Origin: Thalassoroseus pseudoceratinae
GTDB lineage: Bacteria; Planctomycetota; Planctomycetia; Planctomycetales; Planctomycetaceae
Direction: 5' to 3'
Assembly: GCF_011634775.1 (NCBI RefSeq)
Contig: NZ_JAALXT010000003.1
Span: 434,001-498,000 of the forward strand
DNA: 64,000 bases
Shown here: one piece after another, positions 8,189 through 16,834 of the stretch
Position numbering within the stretch: position 1 is the first letter of the stretch
Layout: each line of letters starts with the position of its first letter
Position numbers and translations under genes: made by a program
Notes under the pieces: generated by a model
Seen by the model: the letters and a program-made list of their open reading frames with translations, nothing else
Told to the model about the DNA's origin: nothing
Databases searched by the model: none

Positions 8189-9405
8189 GTTGCGAGGTTG
8201 CCAGACGAGTCCGTGTTTGCAGATTCCTCCGTATGAGTTGGGGCGGAATGATGCTCTTCACTTTCGGGCAAATTGAAGAACGCGATTCCAAGAATCACAT
8301 ATACCGCAAGTAACAGCAGCCCTTCAAACCAGTTTGATCGTCCATCGAACGCCACCAACGCCACCACCAGCACCGAGAGTGTGACCGCAACAACTTCCAA
8401 CGGTGCGAAAATCAGGTTCAACGCGGGGAAGCCTGGTAGATAACTCACCAAAACGAGCACTGGTGCCACGAACAATGCAATCTGCAATGACGAACCGATG
8501 GCGATCTGAACCGCCAAATCCATCCGGTTCTTCATCGCCATGAGAATTGCGGACGAGTGTTCCGCCGCGTTCCCGACGATCGCGATGACGATGACACCGA
8601 CGAACAACTTCGTCCATCCGAACGCCTCCCGAGCGTCTTCGATGGCTCCGATCATCGCTTCACTGACGATCGCAACGGCCAGCGTCGACACGAGCAACAC
8701 CGTGACAGCAACCGATTGCGACCAATGTTCGTCGGCTTCATGTGGAATCGCAGGGTTCGCGGAATCTTCTTCGGTGGGATGATCCGATGAAGCTTCGCTC
8801 GGTGAGTGCGCTCCCGCGGAGTAAAGATGCTTGTGCGTTTTCAGACTGAATACCAGATTCAATCCGTAGACAACAAACAGCACGATCGCGATTTCTAGGC
8901 TCAAATCCCGTTCAAGTGCATCGAGGTGTTCCGCGCCTTGTCCGACGAGAATGCCATGGAAGACGGCAGGAACAATCAGGCCGATGGCAGCAAGCACCAG
9001 CAGCGTTGCTGACATACCGGCCGCAGTCGCATTGAACTTCTGCCGATTGTATTTCAGACCGCCGGCGAAGAGGCTCGCCCCCAACACAAGCAGGATATTG
9101 CCCAGAATACTCCCCGTGAGTGAGGCCCGCACAACTTCGATTTTCCCGGCGCGAAGGGCAATGACAGCGATGATCAATTCCGCCGCGTTCCCGAACGACG
9201 CGTTCATCAAGCCACCGATACCGGGACCGAACCGTTCCGCGAGCATCTCGGTGCTCTTGCCCATGAGGCCAGCTAACGGAATGATGCCAAGTGCCGCGGT
9301 CACGAACACCCAAGTTCCGGACCCTCCCACCCAGTGCAGCACCAGGGCCACAGGAACGAAAACCAGCATCACATTGAGCCAACCGACGCGTTTGAGCCAG
9401 TCCAT
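8098..9405 (-). CDS. cax: Calcium/proton antiporter (CaCA family, Cax)
   Basis: 435 residues with about 11 hydrophobic helices in two homologous halves. Each half holds the CaCA alpha-repeat signature: FGNAAELIIAVIALRAG in the first and IVGNAAEHSSAIL in the second. The conserved Glu of each GNAAE is the cation-binding residue in this family. A central hydrophilic loop, rich in His, Glu and Ser (about residues 195-235), separates the halves, as in Cax exchangers with acidic loops. The last 45 residues after NLPESEEHHS are low-complexity and extend beyond the usual family end. This is exactly the part that overlaps the oppositely oriented small gene. Predicted role: export of cytosolic Ca2+ in exchange for protons. 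The start ATG at 9405 (MDWLKRVGW) is the only good choice. Confidence 0.93.
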   Translation of the reverse strand: MDWLKRVGWLNVMLVFVPVALVLHWVGGSGTWVFVTAALGIIPLAGLMGKSTEMLAERFGPGIGGLMNASFGNAAELIIAVIALRAGKIEVVRASLTGSILGNILLVLGASLFAGGLKYNRQKFNATAAGMSATLLVLAAIGLIVPAVFHGILVGQGAEHLDALERDLSLEIAIVLFVVYGLNLVFSLKTHKHLYSAGAHSPSEASSDHPTEEDSANPAIPHEADEHWSQSVAVTVLLVSTLAVAIVSEAMIGAIEDAREAFGWTKLFVGVIVIAIVGNAAEHSSAILMAMKNRMDLAVQIAIGSSLQIALFVAPVLVLVSYLPGFPALNLIFAPLEVVAVTLSVLVVALVAFDGRSNWFEGLLLLAVYVILGIAFFNLPESEEHHSAPTHTEESANTDSSGNLATQNVGLVSNFDWAVCGSGVDGSESVRTKLT

Positions 9406-9548
9406 TATCCACTCACAGAAAGTGTGTCAAACTACGAAATGAAGTACACGAGGTTCATTCACAACCTCACGCTGCTAGTTGCGTAGGCTACTGACGAGTG
9501 TGGACGGTGTCCATCGTGGCCATGGACTTTTGATTGTCGAGTTTAGCG

Positions 9549-9590
9549 CAAAAAAAGAACTCGGCCTCCGGTTGGAACCGAAAGCCGAGC
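9549..9590 (-). terminator. Rho-independent terminator, minus strand
   Basis: Read on the minus strand, GCTCGGC...GCCGAG encloses an inner CGGTT/AACCG pairing and is followed by TTC and seven T residues. It must end a minus-strand transcript that begins to the right, before the cax promoter region, yet no long minus-strand reading frame exists there (see the structured element at 9591-9830). Confidence 0.7.
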
Positions 9591-9830
9591 CTTTGTGTGT
9601 CTCGTATCAAGATCGAGATGTCTTCGATTCCATTTCCCTGGTCAAGCCAGCAGGAAAAACGCGGAATCGGAAACAAAAGGAGACGATCCGGATGCGAGTG
9701 AATGGTGGCTGCCGAACGGCAACCCGCCGGTTACCGGCGTTCAAGCGGCGCCACCTCCAGGTTGGCTACTACAATCACAAGTCACTCGATCACCTCCTTT
9801 CTATATAGACACCCCGTTTCGATCAGCTCG
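9591..9830 (-). ncRNA. Putative structured small RNA or leader with perfect Shine-Dalgarno
   Basis: On the minus strand, bases 9805-9790 read TAGAAAGGAGGTGATC, a 16-base exact complement of the common bacterial 16S 3' tail. A GTG lies 7 bases after its GGAGG, but the frame closes after 14 codons; a second GTG opens a 15-codon frame. Immediately downstream come two strong hairpins: CGCCGG/CCGGCG with loop TAA, then GGTTGCC/GGCAGCC with loop GTTC. The transcript would end at the terminator at 9549-9590. On the plus strand the same DNA holds a 38-codon frame (9692-9808) with its own AAAAGGAG site, so orientation is not certain. I see no match to tmRNA, RNase P, 6S or SRP RNA. The rest of 9406-10124 contains only likely promoter sequence. 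Confidence 0.35.
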
Positions 9831-10124
9831 CCATGTCTGACCACCTCACGGGCGATAGTCCTGCGTGCTGCGTTCGCACGCCCAACACCTTCATAATTAC
9901 AAATCTTTCGGCGTCGGCAAGAGTAATTTGCGGTACGTTTTTGGAATTTTTTCAGAATCGAAATTTCAGGGGGAATGTTAAAAGACGATCGACGACACGC
10001 CATCCGCGTGGGAATTTTGGTTCGCTCGCTGAATCGGGACGGATCTCGTAGAATGCTGAGGTGCTTGCTGAGGTCGTACTCAGCGTCGTTCAGTCTTTGC
10101 CATCGCCGTCGGGAAGGATTCACC

Positions 10125-12266
10125 GTGGCTGTTCGTAATTTGTGTTCGTCGTGGCTTTTTGTGGCTTGCTTGATGACAAATCACCCATCCTCTGCGGAAT
10201 CGTTGCGTTATCCGGAAACTCGAAAAGTCGACCAGACTGATGTTTATCACGGTGTGACGGTATCCGATCCGTATCGTTGGCTCGAGGACGACGTTCGGAC
10301 GTCTGAAGATGTGCACGATTGGGTCGAGGCACAAAACAAAGTATCGTTCGGATATCTCAAAGCGATTCCTCAGCGGGATGCCATTGAGAGCCGATTGACG
10401 AAGCTCTGGAATTACGAGAAATACTCTGCACCCTTCAAACGTGGTGGACGGTATTACTACTTCAAGAACAACGGGCTACAAAACCAAGACGTGCTGTTCA
10501 TGCAAGACCGTCTTGATGCGGAAGCCACGGTCTTGATCGATCCCAATGAATGGTCTGAAGACGGCACGGTCGCACTGGCGGGATTGGCGTTTAGCGATGA
10601 TGGTCGGTATCTCGCCTACGGTATTCAGGAAGCCGGTAGCGACTGGCGAACCTGGCGAGTCATGGAGATCGCCACCAGGAAGGTGCTGGAAGAAGGAATC
10701 CAATGGGTCAAATTTAGTAGTGCGACTTGGACGCGGGATTCCAAAGGGTTCTTCTATGGTCGCTTTGATGCACCGGAAGAGGGCGAAGCATTTCAATCGC
10801 TGAATCTGAACCAAAAAATCTACTATCACCGAATTGGCACGTCGCAAGATCAAGACGTGTTGGTGTACCATCGCCCGGATGAACCGACTTGGGGATTTGG
10901 AACGTCGGTGACGCAAGATGGTCAATTTCTTGTCCTCACCGTTTGGAAAGGCACTGACGATCGCTATCGCATTTTGTATCGGGATCTCACCGAACCGTAT
11001 GCAGCCCCGGTGGACCTGATTGATAATTTTGAGCAGGAGTTTAGTTTTGTCGGCAACGACGGACACGTCTTCTACTTCGTGACCGATTGGGAAGCACCCC
11101 GCAAACGGTTGATCGCAATCGACATTCGCAAACCGGCTCGCGAGAATTGGCAAGTCATCATTCCCGAGTCGGACAATGCCCTGAATGACGTGAATCTCGT
11201 CGGCAATTTGTTCGTCGCCAGTTATCTGCAGGATGCGAAAACCGCTGTCAAGATTTACGATATGCAAGGAGAGCATGTGCGTGATGTGGAGTTCCCCGGC
11301 ATCGGGACGGCACGCGGATTCAGCGGACGCCGCGGAGACACGGAGACGTTCTATTCGTTCTCCAGTTTCGCGACTCCGCCGAGCACGTACCGCTACGACT
11401 TGATCACGGGAAAGAGCACCAAACTTCGGCAAGCAGAAGTCGACTTCGATCCCGAGCTGTACGAAGTCAAACAAGTCTTTTACAAAAGCAAAGACGGAAC
11501 CAAAGTCCCGATGTTCATTGCTCACAAGAAGGGACTGGAGCTCGACGATAACAATCCAACGCTGCTCTACGGTTACGGCGGGTTTTCGATTCCGCTCACG
11601 CCGAGCTTTTCGATCAGCCGACTCGCTTGGATGGAAATGGGCGGCGTGTTCGCAATGGCCAACCTGCGGGGCGGCGGCGAATACGGCGAGGAATGGCATA
11701 AAGCTGGAACGAAATTGACGAAACAAAATGTCTTCGACGATTTCATTGCGGCGGCGGAATGGTTGATCGATAACGACTATACCAAGTCCTCGAAGCTTGC
11801 GATCCAAGGGGGATCCAACGGAGGGTTGCTCGTCGGTGCAGCCATCACGCAACGCCCCGACCTTTTCGGAGCAGCACTTCCGGCAGTGGGCGTGATGGAC
11901 ATGCTGCGGTTTCACAAATTCACGGCCGGTCGGTTTTGGGTCGACGATTACGGCTCCGCTGATAATCCCGAAGAATTCCAGGCGTTGTACAAGTATTCGC
12001 CGTACCACAACCTGAAAGCGGGAATCGAATACCCACCAACCCTCGTGACAACCGCCGATACCGACGACCGCGTCGTGCCCGGACACAGCTTCAAGTTCGC
12101 CGCCCGTTTACAGGAATATCACGAAGGTGATGCACCGGTGTTGATTCGTATCGAGACGAAAGCGGGACACGGATCTGGCAAGCCGACTTCCAAAATCATC
12201 GAGGAAATCGCTGACCAATGGGCGTTTCTCGTGAAGAACCTCGGAATGGAAATCGAGTCCAAGTGA
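10125..12266 (+). CDS. Prolyl oligopeptidase family serine peptidase (S9A), exported
   Basis: 713 residues from the GTG at 10125, chosen because GGAAGG precedes it and because it yields a proper signal peptide (NLCSSWLFVACLMTNHPSSA); the frame is open further upstream without coding character. The N-terminal signature KVDQTDVYHGVTVSDPYRWLEDD is typical of POP. A seven-bladed propeller covers about residues 70-430. The alpha/beta-hydrolase domain holds nucleophile Ser564 in GGSNGGLLV, the Asp in DTDDRVVPGHSFKF and the His in KAGHGSGKP. POPs cleave after proline in short peptides; a periplasmic one would serve peptide catabolism. Standalone gene, convergent with the kinase gene, 4 bases between stops. 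Confidence 0.95.
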   Translation: MAVRNLCSSWLFVACLMTNHPSSAESLRYPETRKVDQTDVYHGVTVSDPYRWLEDDVRTSEDVHDWVEAQNKVSFGYLKAIPQRDAIESRLTKLWNYEKYSAPFKRGGRYYYFKNNGLQNQDVLFMQDRLDAEATVLIDPNEWSEDGTVALAGLAFSDDGRYLAYGIQEAGSDWRTWRVMEIATRKVLEEGIQWVKFSSATWTRDSKGFFYGRFDAPEEGEAFQSLNLNQKIYYHRIGTSQDQDVLVYHRPDEPTWGFGTSVTQDGQFLVLTVWKGTDDRYRILYRDLTEPYAAPVDLIDNFEQEFSFVGNDGHVFYFVTDWEAPRKRLIAIDIRKPARENWQVIIPESDNALNDVNLVGNLFVASYLQDAKTAVKIYDMQGEHVRDVEFPGIGTARGFSGRRGDTETFYSFSSFATPPSTYRYDLITGKSTKLRQAEVDFDPELYEVKQVFYKSKDGTKVPMFIAHKKGLELDDNNPTLLYGYGGFSIPLTPSFSISRLAWMEMGGVFAMANLRGGGEYGEEWHKAGTKLTKQNVFDDFIAAAEWLIDNDYTKSSKLAIQGGSNGGLLVGAAITQRPDLFGAALPAVGVMDMLRFHKFTAGRFWVDDYGSADNPEEFQALYKYSPYHNLKAGIEYPPTLVTTADTDDRVVPGHSFKFAARLQEYHEGDAPVLIRIETKAGHGSGKPTSKIIEEIADQWAFLVKNLGMEIESK

Positions 12267-12270
12267 GAAA

Positions 12271-13845
12271 TCACTTCAGCGATTGATTGAGATTCCCCAG
12301 TCGTCCTTTGAGGCGTTGCAGCAGGATTCGTTGATCACGCAGGGAATTGCCATCGGGGTCGCCGGTCATTTCTCCCATGATCAATGAGCCGACCGCTCCC
12401 AACTCGGGAGCGGTTTGCGAGCCGATCTCAGCGTGCTGCTGCTCGACCGTTTGGAGGGCCGCCTCGAGTTCGGGATCAAGTTCGACGTTGGCTGGGGATT
12501 GTTCCCGCAGTTGCTGGCGAACTTGGGGCAACAATGATTGGCTTGGCGTCACAGTGGACTGTGGTGTTGACGTGATGACGGTTCGTGACGGGGGAACAGC
12601 GTCCGATTTGTAGGCCACCGCGATTCCACCCGCCGCCAACATGACGCTGATTCCCACACCAACGGCAACGGCGAATGGATGTCGATTCCAAAATTGGATC
12701 CATGCATTCGGCTTAGTCTCGGTCAATGCTGTTGGCAGCGAGACCGAGGTTTGTCGTTCTTCCAAATACTCCGTCAATGCATCGGCTAAGTCTTGGGCGG
12801 AGGCGAATCGGTGGTCCGGATCTTTCGCCAAGCAGCAGATGCAGATCGCTTCCAAGCCTTCGGGGATGGTTTCGTCAATCGTTCGTGGCAGTGGCGGTTC
12901 GGCGTTGACGACCTGATACAACAACGCCTGTGTCGAGCCACGGAACGGTCGTTCGCCGGTCAACATTTCGAACAGCATCGTGCCGAGTGCGTAAATGTCG
13001 GCGCGGGCGTCCGCCTCGTGTGACTGGCCGGTTGCCTGCTCGGGAGCCATGTATGCCGGCGTGCCCATGACCACACCGGCTGCTGTCATCGAGGTTTCAC
13101 CAAACTCTCGTTTCGCCAGACCGAAGTCGGCAATGTGCGGTTGTCCGTCTTCATCGAGTAAGATGTTCGCCGGTTTAAGATCGCGATGAATCACGCCGCG
13201 TTGGTGAGCGTGATGCAATGCCTCCGCAAGTGTGCGGCACAGTTCGGCACTCTCTTGATGAGTCGGTTGGTAACTCTCCAGCCAGTCGTCCATTGGTTGG
13301 CCGTTAATGAAGTCAGTCGCGATATAAACCGAACCGTCGCTCATCCCGACTTCGTGCACGCCGACGATATTCGGATGTCGAAGTTGGGCCGCAGCTCGTG
13401 CCTCTTTCAAGAACTGCGACGTTTCTTTCTCGGTCAGTTGTCCGCTGCGGGGTAACTTGATGGCTACCGCACGGTCAAGTTTCAAATCGCGAGCTTGATA
13501 AACGCAACCGAAACCGCCTTCCCCCAGAAGTTTCTCTAACACAAAGTGCCCAAGACGTGTCGTTTCCGAACCGGATGAGTGCTTCGTTGCAGCTGGATCG
13601 ATGATCGGGTCATCTGCGGCAGCAGTTTTGGAGTCGAGCAAACCGGCGCCGTTGGAAAGACTCACGGCAACCGTTTCCTGACCAGTGCATCCGGCCGATT
13701 TCTCAACCGAGTTGACGAACGTATGGCCACAATTCCCGCAGGTTGTCGAAGCCGCCGCGGACGTTCCGAAATCCACACCGTTTTGACAGCTCGGGCAGGG
13801 GACCAGCACTGATTGATGACTATCAAGAAGCATTTCAAGACTCAC
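12271..13845 (-). CDS. Membrane-anchored Ser/Thr protein kinase with N-terminal zinc ribbon
   Basis: 524 residues. A putative zinc ribbon (Cys17-x2-Cys20 ... Cys36-x2-Cys39, in PCPSC and CGNCG) precedes a Hanks-type kinase domain at about residues 97-365. Kinase motifs are the glycine loop LGEGGFGCVY, Lys in AIKLPR, HRDLKPANILL (catalytic loop), DFGLAK and GTPAYMAPEQA. A transmembrane helix lies near residues 392-412, followed by about 110 residues outside with a Gln/Glu-rich helical stretch (EAALQTVEQQHAE). The kinase should phosphorylate cytoplasmic targets and sense something at or outside the membrane. FHA proteins elsewhere in the window (5955, 29928) are of the type that reads such phosphorylation; a direct link is inference. 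Confidence 0.95.
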   Translation of the reverse strand: MSLEMLLDSHQSVLVPCPSCQNGVDFGTSAAASTTCGNCGHTFVNSVEKSAGCTGQETVAVSLSNGAGLLDSKTAAADDPIIDPAATKHSSGSETTRLGHFVLEKLLGEGGFGCVYQARDLKLDRAVAIKLPRSGQLTEKETSQFLKEARAAAQLRHPNIVGVHEVGMSDGSVYIATDFINGQPMDDWLESYQPTHQESAELCRTLAEALHHAHQRGVIHRDLKPANILLDEDGQPHIADFGLAKREFGETSMTAAGVVMGTPAYMAPEQATGQSHEADARADIYALGTMLFEMLTGERPFRGSTQALLYQVVNAEPPLPRTIDETIPEGLEAICICCLAKDPDHRFASAQDLADALTEYLEERQTSVSLPTALTETKPNAWIQFWNRHPFAVAVGVGISVMLAAGGIAVAYKSDAVPPSRTVITSTPQSTVTPSQSLLPQVRQQLREQSPANVELDPELEAALQTVEQQHAEIGSQTAPELGAVGSLIMGEMTGDPDGNSLRDQRILLQRLKGRLGNLNQSLK

Positions 13846-14168
13846 ATCGTAAGAGATCGTGGGAGATCAATTTGCTCGAATGGAATTCGATTCGTCGGAA
13901 CTTGTCTGGTGACGCGGTCGGACATAAACCCATGAGTAATTGGGGCTCATGACCGAAAACGACGATCCCGCATGCCTTCCATCCTTCAATTGATGGGATC
14001 TGGCAGACGACACGGGACGGGAAAACGCCTCGGAACGCTCAAGTCACTCGAAGCTGGATGCGGAACCATCCCACAATTCCGATAATTTGGGTTTCGACGT
14101 TGTGTTGCCTGTAGACAACGTGTGAACGGATGACCGGTGGCGTTCTTCGCGTTGCGGTCAAGTCCGAT

Positions 14169-14197
14169 TGACGTCAAGACCGATGTTTTCTATTCTT
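14169..14197 (+). promoter_or_regulatory. Candidate promoter for the DEAD-box helicase gene
   Basis: TTGACG (14169-14174), a 17-base spacer and TATTCT (14192-14197) give a near-consensus sigma70 site about 60 bases before the GTG start at 14262. The rest of the 416-base divergent gap 13846-14261 shows no other gene. Confidence 0.55.
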
Positions 14198-14261
14198 TAT
14201 TCTGCAAGACTACATTTAATATGGCGTAAAACCGCCGACATCTGTTTATTTGAAGGGCACT

Positions 14262-15527
14262 GTGAGTACAGTCAAAAAATCGCGAAAGACTCGCTCCCCA
14301 AAAAGCCGTTCGGCTTCAAAACCACCCAAATCAGGGTTTGCCGCTTTGGGGTTGAGCAAAACGATGCTCAAGACATTGGCAAAGATTGGATACGAAGAAC
14401 CCAGCCCAGTTCAGAAAGCTGTGATTCCCATCGCTCTGACTGGTGCCGATTGCACTGGTCAGGCCCGAACTGGTACTGGCAAGACCGCCGCATTTGCGAT
14501 TCCCATTCTGGAACAGTTGGACCTCGACTTCAAAGGCGTCCAAGCGATCGTGCTCGCTCCCACGCGGGAACTCAGTGAGCAAGTCGCGGAGGAATTCCGG
14601 CGATTCGCTCAAGACTTTGATTGCGAAGTCGTGACCGTCGTGGGCGGACGTTCAATGGGGCCGCAGATCAATGCTATTCAACGTGGCGCCCAAGTCGTCG
14701 TTGGCACACCGGGACGTGTCATCGATCTCATGCGGCGTGGCAATCTCAATCTCCGAGATATCGAATTCGTGGTCCTCGATGAAGCCGACCGAATGCTCGA
14801 CATCGGTTTTCGGCCAGACATCGAGAAAATCCTTCGGCAATGTCCGACGGATCGGCAAACACTCTTGCTTTCGGCAACCATGCCGCCATCAGTCGAGCGA
14901 CTTGCTCTACGATACATGCAGGACCCACAGCGAGTCGATCTCTCGCAGGATGGAATTTCGGCTTCCGAAACGATCGAGCAGTTCTACGCAACTGTCGACG
15001 AGGAACGGAAACTTGGGTTTTTGGTGCGGCTGTTGTTGAAGGAACGTCCGCAGCAAGCCATTGTGTTTGCTCGCACGAAACGTGGTACCGAGCGAATCTA
15101 CAAGCACTTCGCCGACAAACTTCCCGGCGTGGCGATGATGACGGGCGATCTGCAACAGTCGAAACGTGATCGTGTGATGAAGCGATTTCGTGAGGGCAGT
15201 GTCCGGTTGCTGATCGCGACCGATGTCGTTGGCCGGGGAATCGACATCAGCGGAATCTCGCATATCGTCAACTACGACATTCCCGAGTATCACGACGACT
15301 ACGTGCACCGCATCGGACGTACGGGGCGATTATCCTCTTCGGAACGCGGTCGGGCCATCACGCTGGTTACACGCGAACAAGGTGGTCAGCTCACGAGCAT
15401 TGAAGTGCGTGTTAATCAATTGCTCAACGAGTATAAACTACCGGATTACGAAGCGTTCCAGTCACGTGGACCACGACCGAAAGTCAACGATTCCCGAAAT
15501 CGGGGAAAGTCTTGGACGATCGACTAG
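14262..15527 (+). CDS. rhlE: DEAD-box ATP-dependent RNA helicase, RhlE-like
   Basis: 421 residues from GTG 14262 (AAGGG just upstream); a TTG at 14250 is an alternative. A basic Ser/Lys-rich N-terminal tail precedes the Q-motif region (ALGLSKTMLKTLAKIGYEEPSPVQ). Helicase motifs follow in order: ARTGTGKT (I), PTRELSEQ (Ia), TPGRVIDL (Ib), LDEADRML (II, DEAD), SATMPP (III), IVFARTKRGTERI (IV), ATDVVGRGIDI (V) and HRIGRTGR (VI). Compact length with only a short basic tail fits RhlE, which acts in ribosome assembly and RNA turnover. It is a single-gene unit closed by a strong bidirectional terminator. Confidence 0.93.
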   Translation: MSTVKKSRKTRSPKSRSASKPPKSGFAALGLSKTMLKTLAKIGYEEPSPVQKAVIPIALTGADCTGQARTGTGKTAAFAIPILEQLDLDFKGVQAIVLAPTRELSEQVAEEFRRFAQDFDCEVVTVVGGRSMGPQINAIQRGAQVVVGTPGRVIDLMRRGNLNLRDIEFVVLDEADRMLDIGFRPDIEKILRQCPTDRQTLLLSATMPPSVERLALRYMQDPQRVDLSQDGISASETIEQFYATVDEERKLGFLVRLLLKERPQQAIVFARTKRGTERIYKHFADKLPGVAMMTGDLQQSKRDRVMKRFREGSVRLLIATDVVGRGIDISGISHIVNYDIPEYHDDYVHRIGRTGRLSSSERGRAITLVTREQGGQLTSIEVRVNQLLNEYKLPDYEAFQSRGPRPKVNDSRNRGKSWTID

Positions 15528-15563
15528 AGCAGGTGTGAATGGGAAGAGAGACAGGTTGAATAC

Positions 15564-15598
15564 GAAAAAGCCCCGCGATTGTTGTCGCGGGGCTCTGT
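15564..15598. terminator. Bidirectional Rho-independent terminator
   Basis: A perfect 10-base-pair stem (AGCCCCGCGA / TCGCGGGGCT, 15569-15578 with 15585-15594, loop TTGTTG) is flanked by an A run on its left. It serves the helicase gene on the plus strand and, with TTTTTC on the minus strand, the end of the tad operon. Confidence 0.85.
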
Positions 15599-15623
15599 TG
15601 TTAGTTGGGATCGCCTGTTGCGA

Positions 15624-16745
15624 TTATTCACCTTCGCGGAACTCTTGAAGTTGCTGCGAGGAATTGTTGAGAAGGTCGGCTCCATCGCCTTGGAAGAAGT
15701 CGTTGAGTGAAATCATCGCCGGTCCGAGCAGGAACAGAAACACGGCTGGCATCAGACAGAGCACGGTCGGAAACAGTAACTTGAACGTCGCCTGATTGGC
15801 TTTTTCGTCCGCTCGCTGGCGGAGTGTTTCCCGCATGTTGTCACTGTAGTCGGTGAGTGCCGCCGAGACGCTGCTTCCCATTCGCTCGGTTTGAATCAAG
15901 AGCGTCGCGAAAGAGTGGACTTCCGGAAGATCGACACGTTCGGAAAAGTTTCGGAGGGCTTGCTCAAGCGATCCGAGGTGAGCTTGCTCCACGACGATCT
16001 GAAGTTCCCGTGACAAGGCGGGATACACGGGGCGAATTTCCTGGCTAATTCGCTTGAGAGCCGCCGGCACGGTCATTCCCTGACTCACGCACATATTGAG
16101 CATGTCGAGCATGTCCGGCATCCCACGAGCGATTTCGCTCATGCGGTCACGAGCTTGGCCACGAATCACTAATCGCGGAATGGCCCAACCCATCAATGGG
16201 ATCACGAGCAACATCGCGATTGCGAAGACTTCCAACTGAGTCGGCAGAACAATGAGCAGAATCCCGATGCCGATGAGCGGCAGCATGATTCCCAAGTATC
16301 GTAACGCAGCCAAGTTCTCGTAAGCGTGCGGATTGTATTGTCCGGCGTTGAGCAGTTCCCGTTTGATCGTGCGTTTCTTGGCATCACTCTCGGGGAGCAT
16401 GGCCGCGAAAACGGGCGTAACCGGGCCGAGCATGTAGTCGGATTGATCGGATGTCGGTACGTCGCCGGCTTCGAGTCGGGGCAGCGGATTTTCCGTGCGA
16501 TCTCGCTTTGTTCCAGTCGATCCATCTCGGAACAAATGCCGATCGTTCCACGTCACCGGACCAGCCGGCGCGTAGGAGATGTTTGGATCGTCGAATTGGA
16601 TTGCGTCGGCGGGAACCTCTTCGGTCGTGCTTGCCGAATCAGATTCCGTTCGCAATTTTCGTTTGCGAAAATAGCGAGCGAGCAGCAGGACGATCGCCAA
16701 ACCGAGAACGACGTAGAAGGCGATAAGCATCCAGGGAGGTAACAT
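15624..16745 (-). CDS. tadC: Tad/Flp pilus inner-membrane platform protein (T2SSF domain)
   Basis: 373 residues. An N-terminal TM helix (MLPPWMLIAFYVVLGLAIVLLLARYF) and a polar linker of about 90 residues precede two central TM segments (GIMLPLIGIGILLIVLP, VFAIAMLLVIPLMGWAIP). A T2SSF/GspF domain follows (DMLDMLNMCVSQGMTVPAALKRIS, ...SLEQALRNFSERVDLPEV) and a final TM helix (LMPAVFLFLLGPAMISL). TadC pairs with TadB in the membrane to couple the TadA ATPase to pilus assembly. It is the last gene of the operon, 89 bases after tadB and just before the terminator. The 3'-end position and divergence from TadB are typical. Confidence 0.88.
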   Translation of the reverse strand: MLPPWMLIAFYVVLGLAIVLLLARYFRKRKLRTESDSASTTEEVPADAIQFDDPNISYAPAGPVTWNDRHLFRDGSTGTKRDRTENPLPRLEAGDVPTSDQSDYMLGPVTPVFAAMLPESDAKKRTIKRELLNAGQYNPHAYENLAALRYLGIMLPLIGIGILLIVLPTQLEVFAIAMLLVIPLMGWAIPRLVIRGQARDRMSEIARGMPDMLDMLNMCVSQGMTVPAALKRISQEIRPVYPALSRELQIVVEQAHLGSLEQALRNFSERVDLPEVHSFATLLIQTERMGSSVSAALTDYSDNMRETLRQRADEKANQATFKLLFPTVLCLMPAVFLFLLGPAMISLNDFFQGDGADLLNNSSQQLQEFREGE

Positions 16746-16834
16746 GGCAAATCCCTTTGAAGGCGATATTCAGTGTTCACCTTGGGGAGCATCGGCGTCA
16801 CCGAAGGCCCCCATGGAGTCTGTATAAGTTGTGA

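Noticed and set aside
9700-9803. Possible selenocysteine gene on the minus strand, TGA followed by a hairpin
   Set aside because: Reading through the TGA gives 47 residues without a conserved redox motif, and no sel genes are in the window; the hairpin resemblance is too weak.
9790-9805. GATCACCTCCTTTCTA on the plus strand, identical to a 16S rRNA 3' end
   Set aside because: As an rRNA remnant it is rejected because the bases before it do not match the conserved 16S 3' helix. The match is kept only as a Shine-Dalgarno or mimic finding.
10476-12086. 536-codon open frame on the minus strand
   Set aside because: It is antisense to the well-supported prolyl oligopeptidase gene, has no known motif and no ribosome-binding site, and is explained by GC-rich codon usage on the other strand.
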